From the NCBI GenBank assembly GCA_963921795.1, contig OY997642.1, forward strand, positions 64,227,140-64,291,139: a stretch of DNA of 64,000 nucleotides. Reading direction: 5' to 3'. The first letter of the stretch is position 1. Every line of letters begins with the position of its first letter. The DNA comes from Nannobrachium achirus. Lineage: Eukaryota; Chordata; Actinopteri; Myctophiformes; Myctophidae. The notes below the pieces were generated by a model. It saw only the letters and a list, made by a program, of their open reading frames with translations. It searched no databases and was not told where the DNA came from. Below are positions 43,046-53,789 of this stretch, one piece after another. The position numbers were made by a program, and so were the translations under genes.

Positions 43046-45986
43046 GTAAGTCACACTTGTTCTCATTTTTTTTTTAAGTATTAAGTTTTACCTTTTATTT
43101 TTTCATTTAAATTTTTGTCTGTGATCTTAAAATACAGCACAGACTGTGATTTCTGGTGAAGAAGCTCAGGGGTGTCACACCAAATTCTGGGCCCTGGGTA
43201 CAAGGATTCACTCCAGTTTTGTGCTTTAACTATTGATAAATAGCAGATATACAAGCTCACAGTGTGGCACCGAGTTCAGCGCTGCGAACTTGTAGATCTG
43301 CTATTTTTGAAAAATCGTAAAAATGTGTGCAAGCCTTTGAATATTTCAGATCCTTCTAAGGGGTTTTTTTTATGTTGAAAAAACTATGTTTCTATGTCAG
43401 TGGTTCTCAAACCTTTTCATGTGAAGGACCCCCAAAGTGATATGTATTTGGCCACGGACCCCCATTTCAAAATATTTATTTCCAGGGAGCCCCGGCCCCA
43501 GAAGCAAAATTTGAGTTACAAATGTTCACTTAAAAATTACTCATAGGCCTATTCAAAGATATGCTTTAAAAAAATAGCAGATCTACAAGCTCGCAGCGCG
43601 GCACCTGTGAGCTTATATTATCTGCTATTTTTCAATAGTTAAAGCATAAAATAACGAAGGCCCCTCCACCTTGGGCCCTAGTAACTCAGTCCCACTCCCC
43701 CCCCCCCCCCCCCCCCCCCTTCCCCCCCTTGTGACGCCCCTGAAGAAGCTACTTGACTTTAACATGTCTCTTTGCTTCCTTTCTGCAGGTGGGCGAATAA
43801 TTTCCTCATGACCGGACCGAAGGCCTTTCTGCCATATGCCAGCAGCGTGCAGGTGGGCGCACAGAACGCGATGCAGGAGTGCAAGCACCAGTTTGCCTGG
43901 GACAGGTGGAACTGTCCACAGAGTGCCCTCCAGTCGTCAACACACAGTGGTGAGGAAACGCGCATTACGCTTGTTTTATGAATCATACTTTTGCCAATTC
44001 TCAACCTGTGGATCGGGACCGCCAGGGGGTCCCCAAATTATTTTGGGGGGTCCCCAGATGATTAACTTAATGTGCAACGTTGTTTTCTCACTCAACAGTA
44101 AACAAACCAACATATTTATCAACCAACATATATATCTGCACATTTCTAAAGTGACAATTTAACGTCTTTTTAATAACTTTAAAATGACAAATTAAACATT
44201 GGCCAAATTGTCAAATATTAGAGGCAGAAATTGTGAGAATAGTTGATCTACATGCTCACAACGCCTCGTGTTGCGAGGTGTTGTGAGCATGCAGATCTGG
44301 TATTTTCACAATAGAACCATGTTATACAAAATGTAATGCCTCAACTCTTAGTGCTTGTCAGGGTGGGGGGTCCCCAGTTAAAATATGATTATTTTGGGGG
44401 TCGTGGCCTGAGAAGGTTGAGAACCACTGGTGTACTGTAACCTATTGGCGAGATTGGACACCACAACTAAGGCGTAATGGTACCACTTTTGATAGCAAAA
44501 TTATATATTACACTCGAATAAATATGTTTTCTTTTCCACTCAATTTAGCCACAAGAGAGACGTCTTTTGTCCACGCCATCAGCGCTGCAGGAGTGATGTA
44601 CACACTGACCAAGAACTGCAGCATGGGAGACTTCGACAACTGTGGCTGCGATGACTCCAAAATTGGACAAATGGGTATGTTGGCGTAGATCAGGGGTTCT
44701 CAAACCTTTTTAGGCTGTGTCCCCTAAAATGAACATATATGAACTGGGGAGCCCCACCCTGACAAGCACTTGGAATTGTAGGTATCACATTAATGTGAGC
44801 ATGTAGATCGGCTATTTTCACAATGTTTGCCTCTTGCTTACTTAATATTTGACAGTTTTTTATAAATGTGTAGATACCCTGTATACACTTAAACTGTGTG
44901 TTAGCATGTTTACCATTGAGTGAGAAATAAATCTCATCTGGGGACCCCACAAAATAGTTTGGGGACCCCACTTGAGGTCCCGACCCCAAGTTTGAGAACC
45001 ACTGTCGTAGATCAAATGGAAATACACTTAAAGTAAACTAGGGACAATTATTATTAATTATTATATATTAACATGAAATCCAAAGCAGGCCTATAACTCA
45101 GACCTTTTGATTCTGCAGGTGGCAAAGGGTGGATATGGGGCGGATGCAGTGACAACGCAGCGTTCGGCGAGAAGATCTCCAAGCAGTTTGTGGACGCGCT
45201 GGAAAATGGACATGACTCGCGGGCGGCCATCAACCGGCACAACAACGAAGCTGGCAGACTGGTATGTGGTGCTTCATTATATTTTAAAATAATGAAACAT
45301 ACCTTGACTTCGTTATAATTTAATGCAAGTACAATATGCACTGGAGAGTAAAGAAGTTGCCTGACATATTTTGTCCCCCATTTGTCTCCCGACAGGCCAT
45401 CAAATCCACCATGAGGAAAGCCTGCAAGTGTCACGGAGTGTCCGGGAGCTGCAGCGTTCGGACCTGCTGGACACAGCTGTCCGACTTCAGGGACGTGGGC
45501 AACTTCCTGAAGGTCAAATACGAGCAGGCGAGGACCCTGGAGGTGGACAAGAGACAGATGAAGGCCGGGAACAGCGCGAACAACCGAGGCGCCGTCGCGC
45601 ACACGTTCAACAGCGTCCCCAAGACGGAGCTCATCTTCCTGGAGAGCTCTCCGGACTACTGCGCCAAGAACCAGAGCCTGGGCTACCGCGGCACGGAGGG
45701 CCGCGAGTGTCTCCCGCGAGGCAAGAACGGCGGCTCTCAGTGGGAGCGACAGAGCTGCCGCAGGCTGTGCCACGACTGCGGCCTGAAGGTGGAGGAGAAG
45801 CGCGTCGAGGTGGTCAGCAGCTGCAAGTGCAAGTTCCACTGGTGCTGCGCGGTGAAGTGCGAGAGGTGCGCGCAAGTCGTTGCAAAATATTATTGCGCGC
45901 GCAGGGAAAGAGCGCACAAAATAAAGCCAAGCGGGAGAAGGCCACACAATAAAACCACTCGGAGGCAACGCGCGCGCAAGCATTGA
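42984..45986 (+). CDS. wnt8a: Wnt8a secreted signalling protein
   Basis: Five exons (42984-43045, 43789-43949, 44549-44674, 45119-45261, 45396-45986) join with consistent phases into 360 residues, the usual size for Wnt8. After a short hydrophobic N terminus come [80 protein letters not shown] and [10 protein letters not shown]. The serine of CHGVSGSC (about residue 180) is the lipidation site in Wnts. The C-terminal cysteine domain has [16 protein letters not shown] and a strongly basic tail. Wnt8a acts through Frizzled/LRP6 in mesoderm and posterior neural patterning. Wnt8b is less likely because of the [10 protein letters not shown] and [12 protein letters not shown] text. Zebrafish has two tandem wnt8a copies; only one lies in this window. 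Introns 2 and 3 each carry a hAT MITE. Confidence 0.92.
43060..43780. repeat. wnt8a intron 1 repeats
   Basis: Hairpin units at 43237-43309 and 43571-43632, a CAGTGGTTCTCAAACC hAT end at 43399, and a C homopolymer at 43696-43720. No coding content. Confidence 0.75.
43789..43949 (+). CDS. wnt8a: wnt8a exon 2
   Basis: The acceptor TTTCTGCAG and donor GTGAGG bracket it. It contains [10 protein letters not shown] and [14 protein letters not shown]. Confidence 0.9.
43990..44429. mobile_element. hAT-like MITE in wnt8a intron 2
   Basis: TCTCAACCTGTGG at the left and GGTTGAGAACCACTG at the right are inverted ends, with GGGGGGTCCCC subterminal text. A near-perfect hairpin at 44231-44312 (GATCTACATGCTCACAACGC and its inverse) is internal. 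Confidence 0.75.
44549..44674 (+). CDS. wnt8a: wnt8a exon 3
   Basis: The acceptor CAATTTAG and donor GTATGT bracket it. It contains [15 protein letters not shown] and [12 protein letters not shown]. Confidence 0.92.
44691..45004. mobile_element. hAT-like MITE in wnt8a intron 3
   Basis: CAGGGGTTCTCAAACC and AGTTTGAGAACCACTG are TIRs, flanked by GCGTAGAT (44683-44690) and TCGTAGAT (45005-45012). Confidence 0.85.
45119..45261 (+). CDS. wnt8a: wnt8a exon 4
   Basis: The acceptor TTCTGCAG and donor GTATGT bracket it. It contains [18 protein letters not shown] and HNNEAGRL. Confidence 0.92.
45396..45986 (+). CDS. wnt8a: wnt8a exon 5 with stop
   Basis: After CCCGACAG it contains [16 protein letters not shown] and [20 protein letters not shown], and ends TGA at 45984-45986. 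GC content and CpG density are clearly above the flanks. The long opposite-strand open frame is a shadow of this exon. Confidence 0.93.
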   Translation, partial: AIKSTMRKACKCHGVSGSCSVRTCWTQLSDFRDVGNFLKVKYEQARTLEVDKRQMKAGNSANNRGAVAHTFNSVPKTELIFLESSPDYCAKNQSLGYRGTEGRECLPRGKNGGSQWERQSCRRLCHDCGLKVEEKRVEVVSSCKCKFHWCCAVKCERCAQVVAKYYCARRERAHKIKPSGRRPHNKTTRRQRARKH

Positions 45987-46041
45987 TTGCCACCGATTGC
46001 CACGCTTTTTTAAAGACAATTATGTGAATGTCTCTGCAATC

Positions 46042-46294
46042 AATAAATGACGAGTCTGGCCTCATCCTGGACTCGCATAAACTGACAGGCAGCCTTTCAT
46101 TAAAATACTTTTAATGCACTTTATATAAATTGGACTATCTCAAAAACTGACAACCTCGTATTCAGGCCTATAAAACCTCCCAATGGATTCACCCTCCCTT
46201 GACAGTGTCACTTGAGTGTTTACTGTGGTCTGACGTCATGTTGTGTGTGACCGTTTGTGTCAGATGTATTTTTGCATGATAAAACCTTAATAAA
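46042..46294 (+). terminator. wnt8a: Candidate wnt8a polyadenylation signals
   Basis: AATAAA occurs at 46042-46047 and again at 46289-46294. The second is followed by a TTTGCTCTGTCTC stretch and is the better-spaced choice for a normal 3' UTR of about 300 nt. Confidence 0.55.
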
Positions 46295-46719
46295 TATTTT
46301 AATAATATGCCTTTGCTCTGTCTCATCTGTCAATGGTGTGGATTCGTCAGCTCTGTGAATTGAAACTGTGATGCTAGTTATTTTGTATATTGGTTGGTGT
46401 GGTGGTTCCATTGGCTCTGCGGGGATCCCGGGATCAAGTGAGTCTTCACCGCAACGGCTGTCTGGTAAACGCTTGGTAAGCCTTTATTTATCGTAAGTTC
46501 GTCTGTGGATTTGCAGTGCTATGTCTTTTGTATAAAATGTAAGAAAAAGTATCACCCATCTATTTAGGCACCATTTACTTTTTTTTTTCAATACAATGCG
46601 ATATAACGTCTCCTTTTGTCTGGATACAAAAATGATGATTCCTAAATGTACACAGTGGACACTAACTGGCCCAATAGACTGCTTTACTCTGATTTACACT
46701 CTACCTTCCCCGAAAACGT

Positions 46720-47110
46720 TAATTTTAAGTCCATATATGTATATGGATATATATTAATAAAAGATCAAATAAATAAAATTTCCATATACAGTATGGGCAT
46801 TCGCAGATTAGGGTTCGGGTACCCCTTATGCCCATATATGGAGATCCCCACGCATCAAACCCTGGCCCCCCTGCTTGGCTTTACTAATTAACATACGTTT
46901 TATGCCCATATATGGAGATCCCTGTCCCAATGTCATCAATATTAAGGACATATCTGGGAATACCCATATTTGCCCATATATGGGCATGCTTTGACATAAC
47001 ATTGTTGACTATGATGGAGGGGTCTCCATATATGGGTAACTGGTCCAATATAAATCACTGGCGACCCCTTTAGGGCGAGGTTGCATGTCGCCCTGTGGCG
47101 TCATACTAGC
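46720..47110. repeat. CArG-box dispersed repeat, inverted relative to 21487
   Basis: CCATATATGG occurs at 46832, 46906, 46974 and 47026. It ends with GGCGTCATACTAG next to the RIOK1 retrocopy. Confidence 0.8.
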
Positions 47111-47224
47111 ATAGTACTTACTGAGCACATGTTGAACATGTCTGTCTTCGGTCCTGTTGTGTTCGTCTATCCGCTTTATTTTGATCTGCATCATACATTT
47201 TCCGACTGGTTCGATTCTGTCGTA

Positions 47225-48060
47225 ATGTCCATGGCTGCTGTCATCTCAGGAGCGTTTGGCGATGATGAATCAGATAGTTCGAATGTCTCAGAGGGTCAGA
47301 TAAACCACATGCTCCACGGGCCACCGTGGAGCACGTTCTAGATCCATTGACTTGCACAATCTTGTCCAAAATGTTAAGCTTGACGGACATTAAGATCCAT
47401 GGCTCTATCGGCACTGGGAAGGAGGCTAATGTGTATCACGCAAGCACCGCCAGTGGAGAGAGCCGAGCCATCAAGATTTACAAGACGTCGGCCCATCTTG
47501 CAATTCAAGGACAGAGAGAGATACATCGGCGAATAATTCAGGTTCTGTCGCGGTTACTACAAACAGAACCCCAGGAAGATGGTGAGGACCTGGGCCGAAA
47601 AGGAATTAAGAAGGTCTATATACCCAAGACGTTTAAGGAGGTGGCTCATTATGAGAGACTTTGAGTTCATGAACCTGAGAATGTAAGAATAAGACGCTTC
47701 CATTAACGTCCGCATGATAATATTATGTACCCCATTGTGACGGGGATGAAGAGTGACCTTTCAGGAGTACGGGTGGTCCCGTACTACTGGTGGAGGAGAG
47801 CGGAGGATGCTGCTTTTCCAGTGAAGATGAGGACGAGGAACCGAGAGCTGAGAAGCAGATAGAAGGTGGAGAGACTCTCATGGACAAAAAGGAAAGAAAG
47901 ATGATCGTAAAAGCGGCACAGAGAGAAAAAAGAAGACACAACATTCCAAAACATATACAGAAAAGAAAAGGGAAGAAGAAGGCACGCAAAACTAGAAAGA
48001 TGTCTTTGGAAATTGCAAGTGTGGTTGCAAGGAAGAAGAAAGAGAAGAAAGAGAAGTGAG
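47225..48060 (+). pseudogene. riok1: RIOK1 processed pseudogene with deleted catalytic core
   Basis: Without introns, the frames read an acidic N terminus ([13 protein letters not shown]), [14 protein letters not shown]-like text, and [19 protein letters not shown] with RAIKIYKTS (ATP-binding part of RIO kinases). In a second frame [14 protein letters not shown] follows, then directly [27 protein letters not shown] and a basic C tail MDKKERKMIV, AAQREKRRHNIPKH. In RIOK1 the segment between WAEKE and YIP contains the catalytic loop; it is missing here. Frame changes and early stops confirm it is non-functional. RIOK1 acts in 40S ribosome maturation. Identification is from remembered family sequence. 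Confidence 0.8.
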
Positions 48061-48179
48061 CTGTTGCGATGTAAATACAGGTCAGGCAGGTCACACTGAG
48101 ATTCTGTGCATTCTTCATGGATCTTCATGGATCAAAAATTACCCCAATTAAAATCAATGTGTTTTTGCAATAAACTAAT

Positions 48180-48545
48180 TTGCTCTCACACATATGCAAT
48201 ACTGCCATACTTTTGCCTAGCAACATGATTTCAACTTTAAATCGCTCACACGACTTGGGCCTTTTTTCCGCCAATAGGGACAAGCTGTAATTGTTGAAGC
48301 CCCGCCCCCTCTGTCTACTAAACGTGTGCAGCAGCTGTCACACTTTGCTGTCACACTTTGCTCTCACACATAACTCTGGCATACTTTTGCGTAGCAACGT
48401 GATTTCAACGTTAAAATGCTCACACGACTTGGCACTTTTCCCAGCCAATAGGGACGAGCTGTAATTGTTGAAGCCCTGCCCCCTATTACAAGTCTGTTGT
48501 TTCCACCCGCCTTGATGGTCGCTTCTCGCCCTGTCTTACTGGTAA
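48180..48545. repeat. Copies of the 1330-5185 repeat family
   Basis: Two tandem pieces share GCCATACTTTTGC, TAGCAAC and GATTTCAAC, and CCAATAGGGAC plus AGCTGTAATTG, with the duplicated unit at the left end of the window. The block ends CTCGCCCTGTCTTACTGGT. Confidence 0.7.
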
Positions 48546-48929
48546 TAGTAGTAATAGTAGTAGTAGGCCTAATAGTAATAGTAGTAATATTAGTAATTAT
48601 AGTTGTGACCGTAGGTCGCAAGTTTAGTATGTGAACGGTCACAGCTTGTCCGTATGTATGTATCTCTGTCACGCTTGACCAGGGCCGGCTGCAGGATGAA
48701 TGACTAAGGGGGCTTTTGAAAATTGTGAGGGGGCACATATTTTTTATATAGGCTAGTAATAATGAACATTAATTTTATTATCTATAATACCTACAACAGA
48801 TGCCAGTTTTATAATAAAGGGTAATAATAATGATAATAATAATATTCAGCCAATATTTGTGTTGTTTTTGATATTTCCGTGACTTTACATATGAAAATTG
48901 CACCAGTGCAAAGTGAGCGGTGCAAACAC

Positions 48930-48931
48930 TA

Positions 48932-49000
<69 letters not shown>
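48930..49000. repeat. (TA)n microsatellite
   Basis: About 70 bp of TA with one interruption. Confidence 0.95.
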
Positions 49001-49001
<1 letters not shown>

Positions 49002-50133
49002 CTTTACATCAATGTATATTGTCTCTTGTCTTTACAAATCCGGCTGCCTAAAGCAACTTTATTACCCTAAAGTGAACCATCCCACAATTATTTTCAAAAT
49101 TAGCAGATCCAAAGTACGAAATGGGGGATAATAATAAAGTTGTTAAACATAGTTGGGGACCCCCCGACTCTGCATCACTGATATAACTCTGTTCTTCACC
49201 TTAAGCCTGTGTGTTAAATGTTTTGTGAACATCTCTATAGATATGACAGAGATAGAAATAAAGTTAAAACACAGGTAGAACAGAAGGTATGACAAACAAA
49301 GAGAGCAGAGTTAAAATGGAGTACTTTATTCACACATTTCAAACAGTACACCACCAAGTACAATTATGTTTGTTTTGATTGTGGTCATAAGAGTTCTAAA
49401 ATGTCCTCAAATACGTAAGAAGCATAATTCAACGGCACAAATATAATATACACATCAAAATAACTTGTCTTTTAGGAATTGTACGTTCAGCATGGTCATA
49501 GTGACCTTGTAGTATGTATTTCTGTAGTTTATTTATTTAGTTTGTCATCTGCAATATATGCAGTTAGTATATTTTGTCTCCTTTTTTTCGTATAATTCTT
49601 TTACACTTTTACTCTTTTCAACCCATTTTAGTTGTTATGCCAATTGATTCCTCTCCACACACATTTATGTGTTGTCACTGCTGTAGTATCCTACACCAGC
49701 CACCAGGAGGTGCTGTAGTATCCTACAACAGCCACCAGCAGGATGAAGAGCCTTAATTCTTCCAAGAATTGTTTTGGAAAACATTTGAAGTGAAATATAG
49801 ACAATACAGCAACCAACATTTGATTCTATTTCATCAGCACTTCCTGTTTTCCCGAGGTGACCGCGTTGCTCCTGGCATTAATCAGGGACGTGCTGGCCAT
49901 TGGGAAAAGCGGGACAACTCCCGAACGGCCGGTTCATTCCCGTCCAGTCCAGGCCAGCCATTAGGAAAAAAATAAAAATAAAATGTCGGCCTTCGTTCCA
50001 TTTTGGGGGCAAGGCGGCCAACAAAGTAATTCATCACTGTCGGGCAGAAACCTTGTATCTCCAAGTTTCAAATTTGTAATTTTTTTCGCAAAGAAATGTT
50101 CTGCTTCATCATACAAGGCTGTCGCACAAAAGT

Positions 50134-50212
50134 AGTGAAAACAGCAGATCTACAAGCACACAACGCCTCGCGGTGCGAGGTGTTGTGTGCTTGTAGATCG
50201 GCTGTTTTCACT
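50134..50212. repeat. Near-perfect hairpin repeat
   Basis: AGTGAAAACAGCAGATCTAC and its inverse at the far end enclose CCTCGCGGTGCGAGG, so almost the entire 79 bp can pair. Confidence 0.9.
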
Positions 50213-50336
50213 AGTTTAAATCATTTTTAAAATGGTTTCCACCCGACAATGACGAAATATAACTCATGTAATTGGCCCACTGGCTTGTCACTTGTCATGA
50301 TTAGAAATGGAAAATCTTTGAGTAGCAATAGCAGCA

Positions 50337-50368
50337 GCGCTATAGAGAGAGATCTCTCTCTATAGCGC
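50337..50368. repeat. 32-bp perfect palindrome
   Basis: GCGCTATAGAGAGAGA is followed immediately by its reverse complement, with no loop. Confidence 0.95.
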
Positions 50369-50523
50369 ACAATGAGGGCCTCTACAACTCTTTTTCCCGG
50401 GCTGAATCAGGGGCCCAGCATGTCCCTGGCATTAATTAATGGAATACTTTCATTAACTTGAGCAATGAAATCCTTCATTGTTTTGTTACTATTGGGTCAA
50501 TTTATTTATTTCCTAATTAAGCT

Positions 50524-50795
50524 TGTAGCTGTAGCTCAGGAGGTAGAGTGGGTTGGCCAATGCTCCATGGGTCAGCGGTTCAAATCCCAGCTTCTCCTGT
50601 CTACATGTCGAAGTGTCCTTGGGCAAGACACTGAACCTCAAGTTGCCTCCGGTGAGCTGGTTGGTGCCTTGCATGGTTTCCACCGCCACCGGTGTATGAA
50701 TGTGTGTGTGTGTGAATGGGTGAATGTAAGGCACATTGTAAAGCGCTTTGGATAAAAGCGCTATATAAATGCACCATTTACCATTTACCATTTAA
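50524..50795 (+). mobile_element. tRNA-derived SINE with LINE-like tail
   Basis: The head has GTAGCTCAGGAGGTAGAG (A box) and GGTTCAAATCC (B box). The body has GTGTCCTTGGGCAAGACACT and the tail has GCGCTTTGGATAAAAGCGCT, then ACCATTTACCATTTACC repeats. This is a common fish SINE type. Confidence 0.85.
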
Positions 50796-51409
50796 TAAAC
50801 TTCAGAGTGATCAGAACCCTGCACTAGGGGTCTAATCCCCTTGTGCTTAATAAACACACTGAAGAGGAACAGACCTGGCTTGGACATTGTATCTCACCCT
50901 GCAATACATTGAAAATGAAAAAGCCTAAAAAGTAGAGTCAACCTAGTACAAAAACAACCTCAACGTTAAAAACCTCATGTGATTCTTTAGGTGAATGAAA
51001 ACCAAACGACAAACACGTGGATTTGTTCACTGCAGTATACACCACAAGTGTTACAACTAGCAATAAGCTGCATAATGTATTAAGTACTGGATATGCATCA
51101 AACGATTTAAGAAGATAATAAAACACATGGTGTATATGGAGTAAAAGTTAATCCAAAAACAAATGATTTAATTTTCAACATGCGGGAGGCCTATACTAGA
51201 TAATTAACATTCTACACTATAAAATGTAGATTAATAAACTATATTACAATGGTTAGTTACAATTTCACTTAATGCCTACTGTGGAAAGTCCACAAAATGG
51301 GTGACATATTTTCCTAACAATTCAACTGTAGGTTATATCAAACTCCAATTTCAGTAGCTCTGAAAACAACATCAAACTATATGGGCTCAGGCTGTGTGGT
51401 AAATGACCA

Positions 51410-51480
51410 CAGGGTTAGGGTTAGGGTAGATGTACAAAGTAGGCCAACTATGGATGACCAGAGGGTTAGGGTTAGGGTTG
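51410..51480. repeat. Telomere-like GGGTTA repeats
   Basis: Two short runs of GGGTTAGGGTTAGGGT in a 70-bp interval. Confidence 0.8.
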
Positions 51481-51984
51481 TCCTTTTCTAATAAAAGAAA
51501 GGTGTTTAAGGTCAGAATGAAATACTGGGGGTAAATTATACATTTCCCTAATCCTTAGGGTCATGCCAGTATTCTAGTTGCTGTACGTATCATACATATT
51601 CACAAAAGGGCTTGAATGAAAGCTCAAAGTGTCCCCTTAAAAATGACATCAAACATATAATATAAAACGTTGGAATATTCCTGAACACGAGCCAATACCA
51701 AGGTATGGACCTGTGTCTAAAATACACATTTTCAATGGGGGATGGTAGCTTTAGCAGCTGATAACACCAATTTAGCTACCAGTCAGCAAGGTCTATCATA
51801 ACAAAACTTAATCTAGGTATGTATAGGAATAAAACTATCACAACTAGAATTTGCCATCCCAGGTTGTACTGATATGTGAAATGTTGCCCCTTTGGCCCAA
51901 GGACTAACCAGCCGACCACTGCCACCGACACCAAGAACTCCCGGCCAAACAGCTTGGACTGTGGGAACCACCACATAGGCATGG

Positions 51985-52126
51985 ATGGAGAGGACATCCC
52001 ACAACTACCTACGTGGACGTACTAAAGAAAGATGCTGGTGCAGAAAGCACAGAGGAGCTGGTCAGATGTATGGAGAACCCAGATGACTGGAGACGCCAAT
52101 GGAGGGCTCATCTGAGGACGACGTAG
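51985..52126 (+). mobile_element. LINE protein C-terminal relic
   Basis: The frame reads TTTYVDVLKKDAGAESTEEL, VRCMENPDDWRRQWRAHL and stops at TAG 52124-52126. The pattern resembles the last residues of RTE-like or related non-LTR proteins. Confidence 0.5.
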
Positions 52127-52578
52127 AGAGAGAGAGAAGTACAAAGTAGTGGATGTCCAGAGGATCCTGATAGCTGATCATCAACCATCAGATGACACAG
52201 GTTGATCCTCCAGGGAGTCCAGAGGACATCCTGCTAGGTGGACGTCAATCATCAGATGACTCAGAGCTGCTTGACGGAGCCTGGGAGAGAGTTGAACAAA
52301 GATGATGGACAGGACATGTTAACATGTACAGTATGGAACCAAGAGTACATTTAGTAGGACATTAAACAGACAAAGAACCAACAGAACAATATAGTAGGAG
52401 ACATTTTGTTTGTTTGTTTGCTTAAACCTCAGAGTAAGAAGGATAGACTACACTAATATAATTGTTGGGAAATATGCAAGTCTGGAATACATGGTCATCA
52501 TACATGTTACATCTTTCTAGTTATTGGTGTTCTGTATAACCAATTACACTTAAATCAATCTCTTAAAATACTTCATAC

Positions 52579-53454
52579 TAGGGATGTTAATCGACGCATT
52601 ATTGGCGAATCGACGCGTCGCGGCCGAAAATCGACGCGTCGATCGACTTTTTTCACTTTTTTTTTTTCGCTAAGCAGCAGCTGAGAGGAGAGCACAACGG
52701 CGCATTACTAACACAACGTATGCAGCTGCACCCATCAGAACTTGCATCAAAGCCCTAATAATGAGTATAATAAATAATTGCTCTTCCTTGCGTTAGCATT
52801 GAGTCTAGACTAGAAGCGGAGTGATAACGTCCATGGAACGTAGTGGGGGCGCTCAGGCTGGCGCACCCCAGGCTAGTGTATCAAATGTGGAGCAGTCTCT
52901 GCCTCGCTTGTGGAGCAGTGTCTGACTCGCTCTCTCCCCGACCGAGTCAACAGGTGTGTCGCATTAACGTGTAATTTGCGATCATCGCACACGACGGCGA
53001 CGCTGCCATTAACAAGCGAGCTTTCGTGTCAAGCATGCAGAGGCCGGAGGTAAACAAAAGCATCCAGTCCATAGAGTTGATACAGTCAGGCAAGTCAGCG
53101 CGCACTGCTATGACGCGCACATCAGCCCGGTCCCACAGTGTTTCTCAACCAGTAGTCCGCGGACCTGACTAGCGCCGCATGCATGCGAATGCACAACACA
53201 TGCAGGCATGCACTCGTCTCCGACACAGACAGACACACACACACTCTCACACACACACACACACACGGTTCTCTCACATATGGAAAACATTAACGCTTAT
53301 AACGTTTTTGAACGATTCAAATCTTTTTTGGGGGAAAAACTTTTGAAAAATAAAAATATATATATATTTTTCGATTTTTCGACTCGTACTTTTTGAGTCG
53401 CGGTGAGCGTGAGTCGATCGACGCGCCGATTTCCGATTTTTTTTCACATCCCTA
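52579..53454. mobile_element. hAT-like MITE (876 bp) with perfect 8-bp duplication
   Basis: TAGGGATG and CATCCCTA termini lie between identical CTTCATAC repeats (52571-52578 and 53455-53462). Subterminal TCGACGCGTCG-type palindromes are abundant. A CA microsatellite (53218-53268) and an AT run are internal. Confidence 0.9.
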
Positions 53455-53789
53455 CTTCATACCATGCAATCTGGCCTATAACAATTAAGCAAGCTTGTGA
53501 CAGAGAAGTCGTTCTGTTTGTGTTGTATGAATATACAGTATTAGTAATATTTGGTGTATTGTGAATATTGCTTTTCTGATGCACAAAGAAATAGCTGATT
53601 GAGACAACATTAGCAAAATCTTTGTCCTTATTCAATTCGGAATAAATGGTTTAGATGTTTAAAATCACCTTTGACCCTCGGGACCTAATCATCGAATGAT
53701 ATGCAACATAATTAATAAAAAGAAAATATTTAACACGGTTACTGTCATGGCGATCAATACATAGCATGCTTGAAAAGTAGTTTGGGAAA

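Larger units (their letters stand above)
49000..50520. other. Gene-free stretch with palindromes
   Basis: It includes two copies of CACCAG(C)AGGAGGTG-like text (49693-49745), a hairpin unit (50134-50212) and a 32-bp perfect palindrome (50337-50368). No gene is seen. Confidence 0.5.

Noticed and set aside
45054-46019. 321-codon open frame on the minus strand
   Set aside because: It is antisense to the GC-rich last exon of wnt8a, is compositionally biased (Ala/Leu) and has no domain resemblance.
47723-48128. Minus-strand frames of 114-131 codons
   Set aside because: Antisense shadows of the RIOK1 retrocopy basic C-terminal tail.
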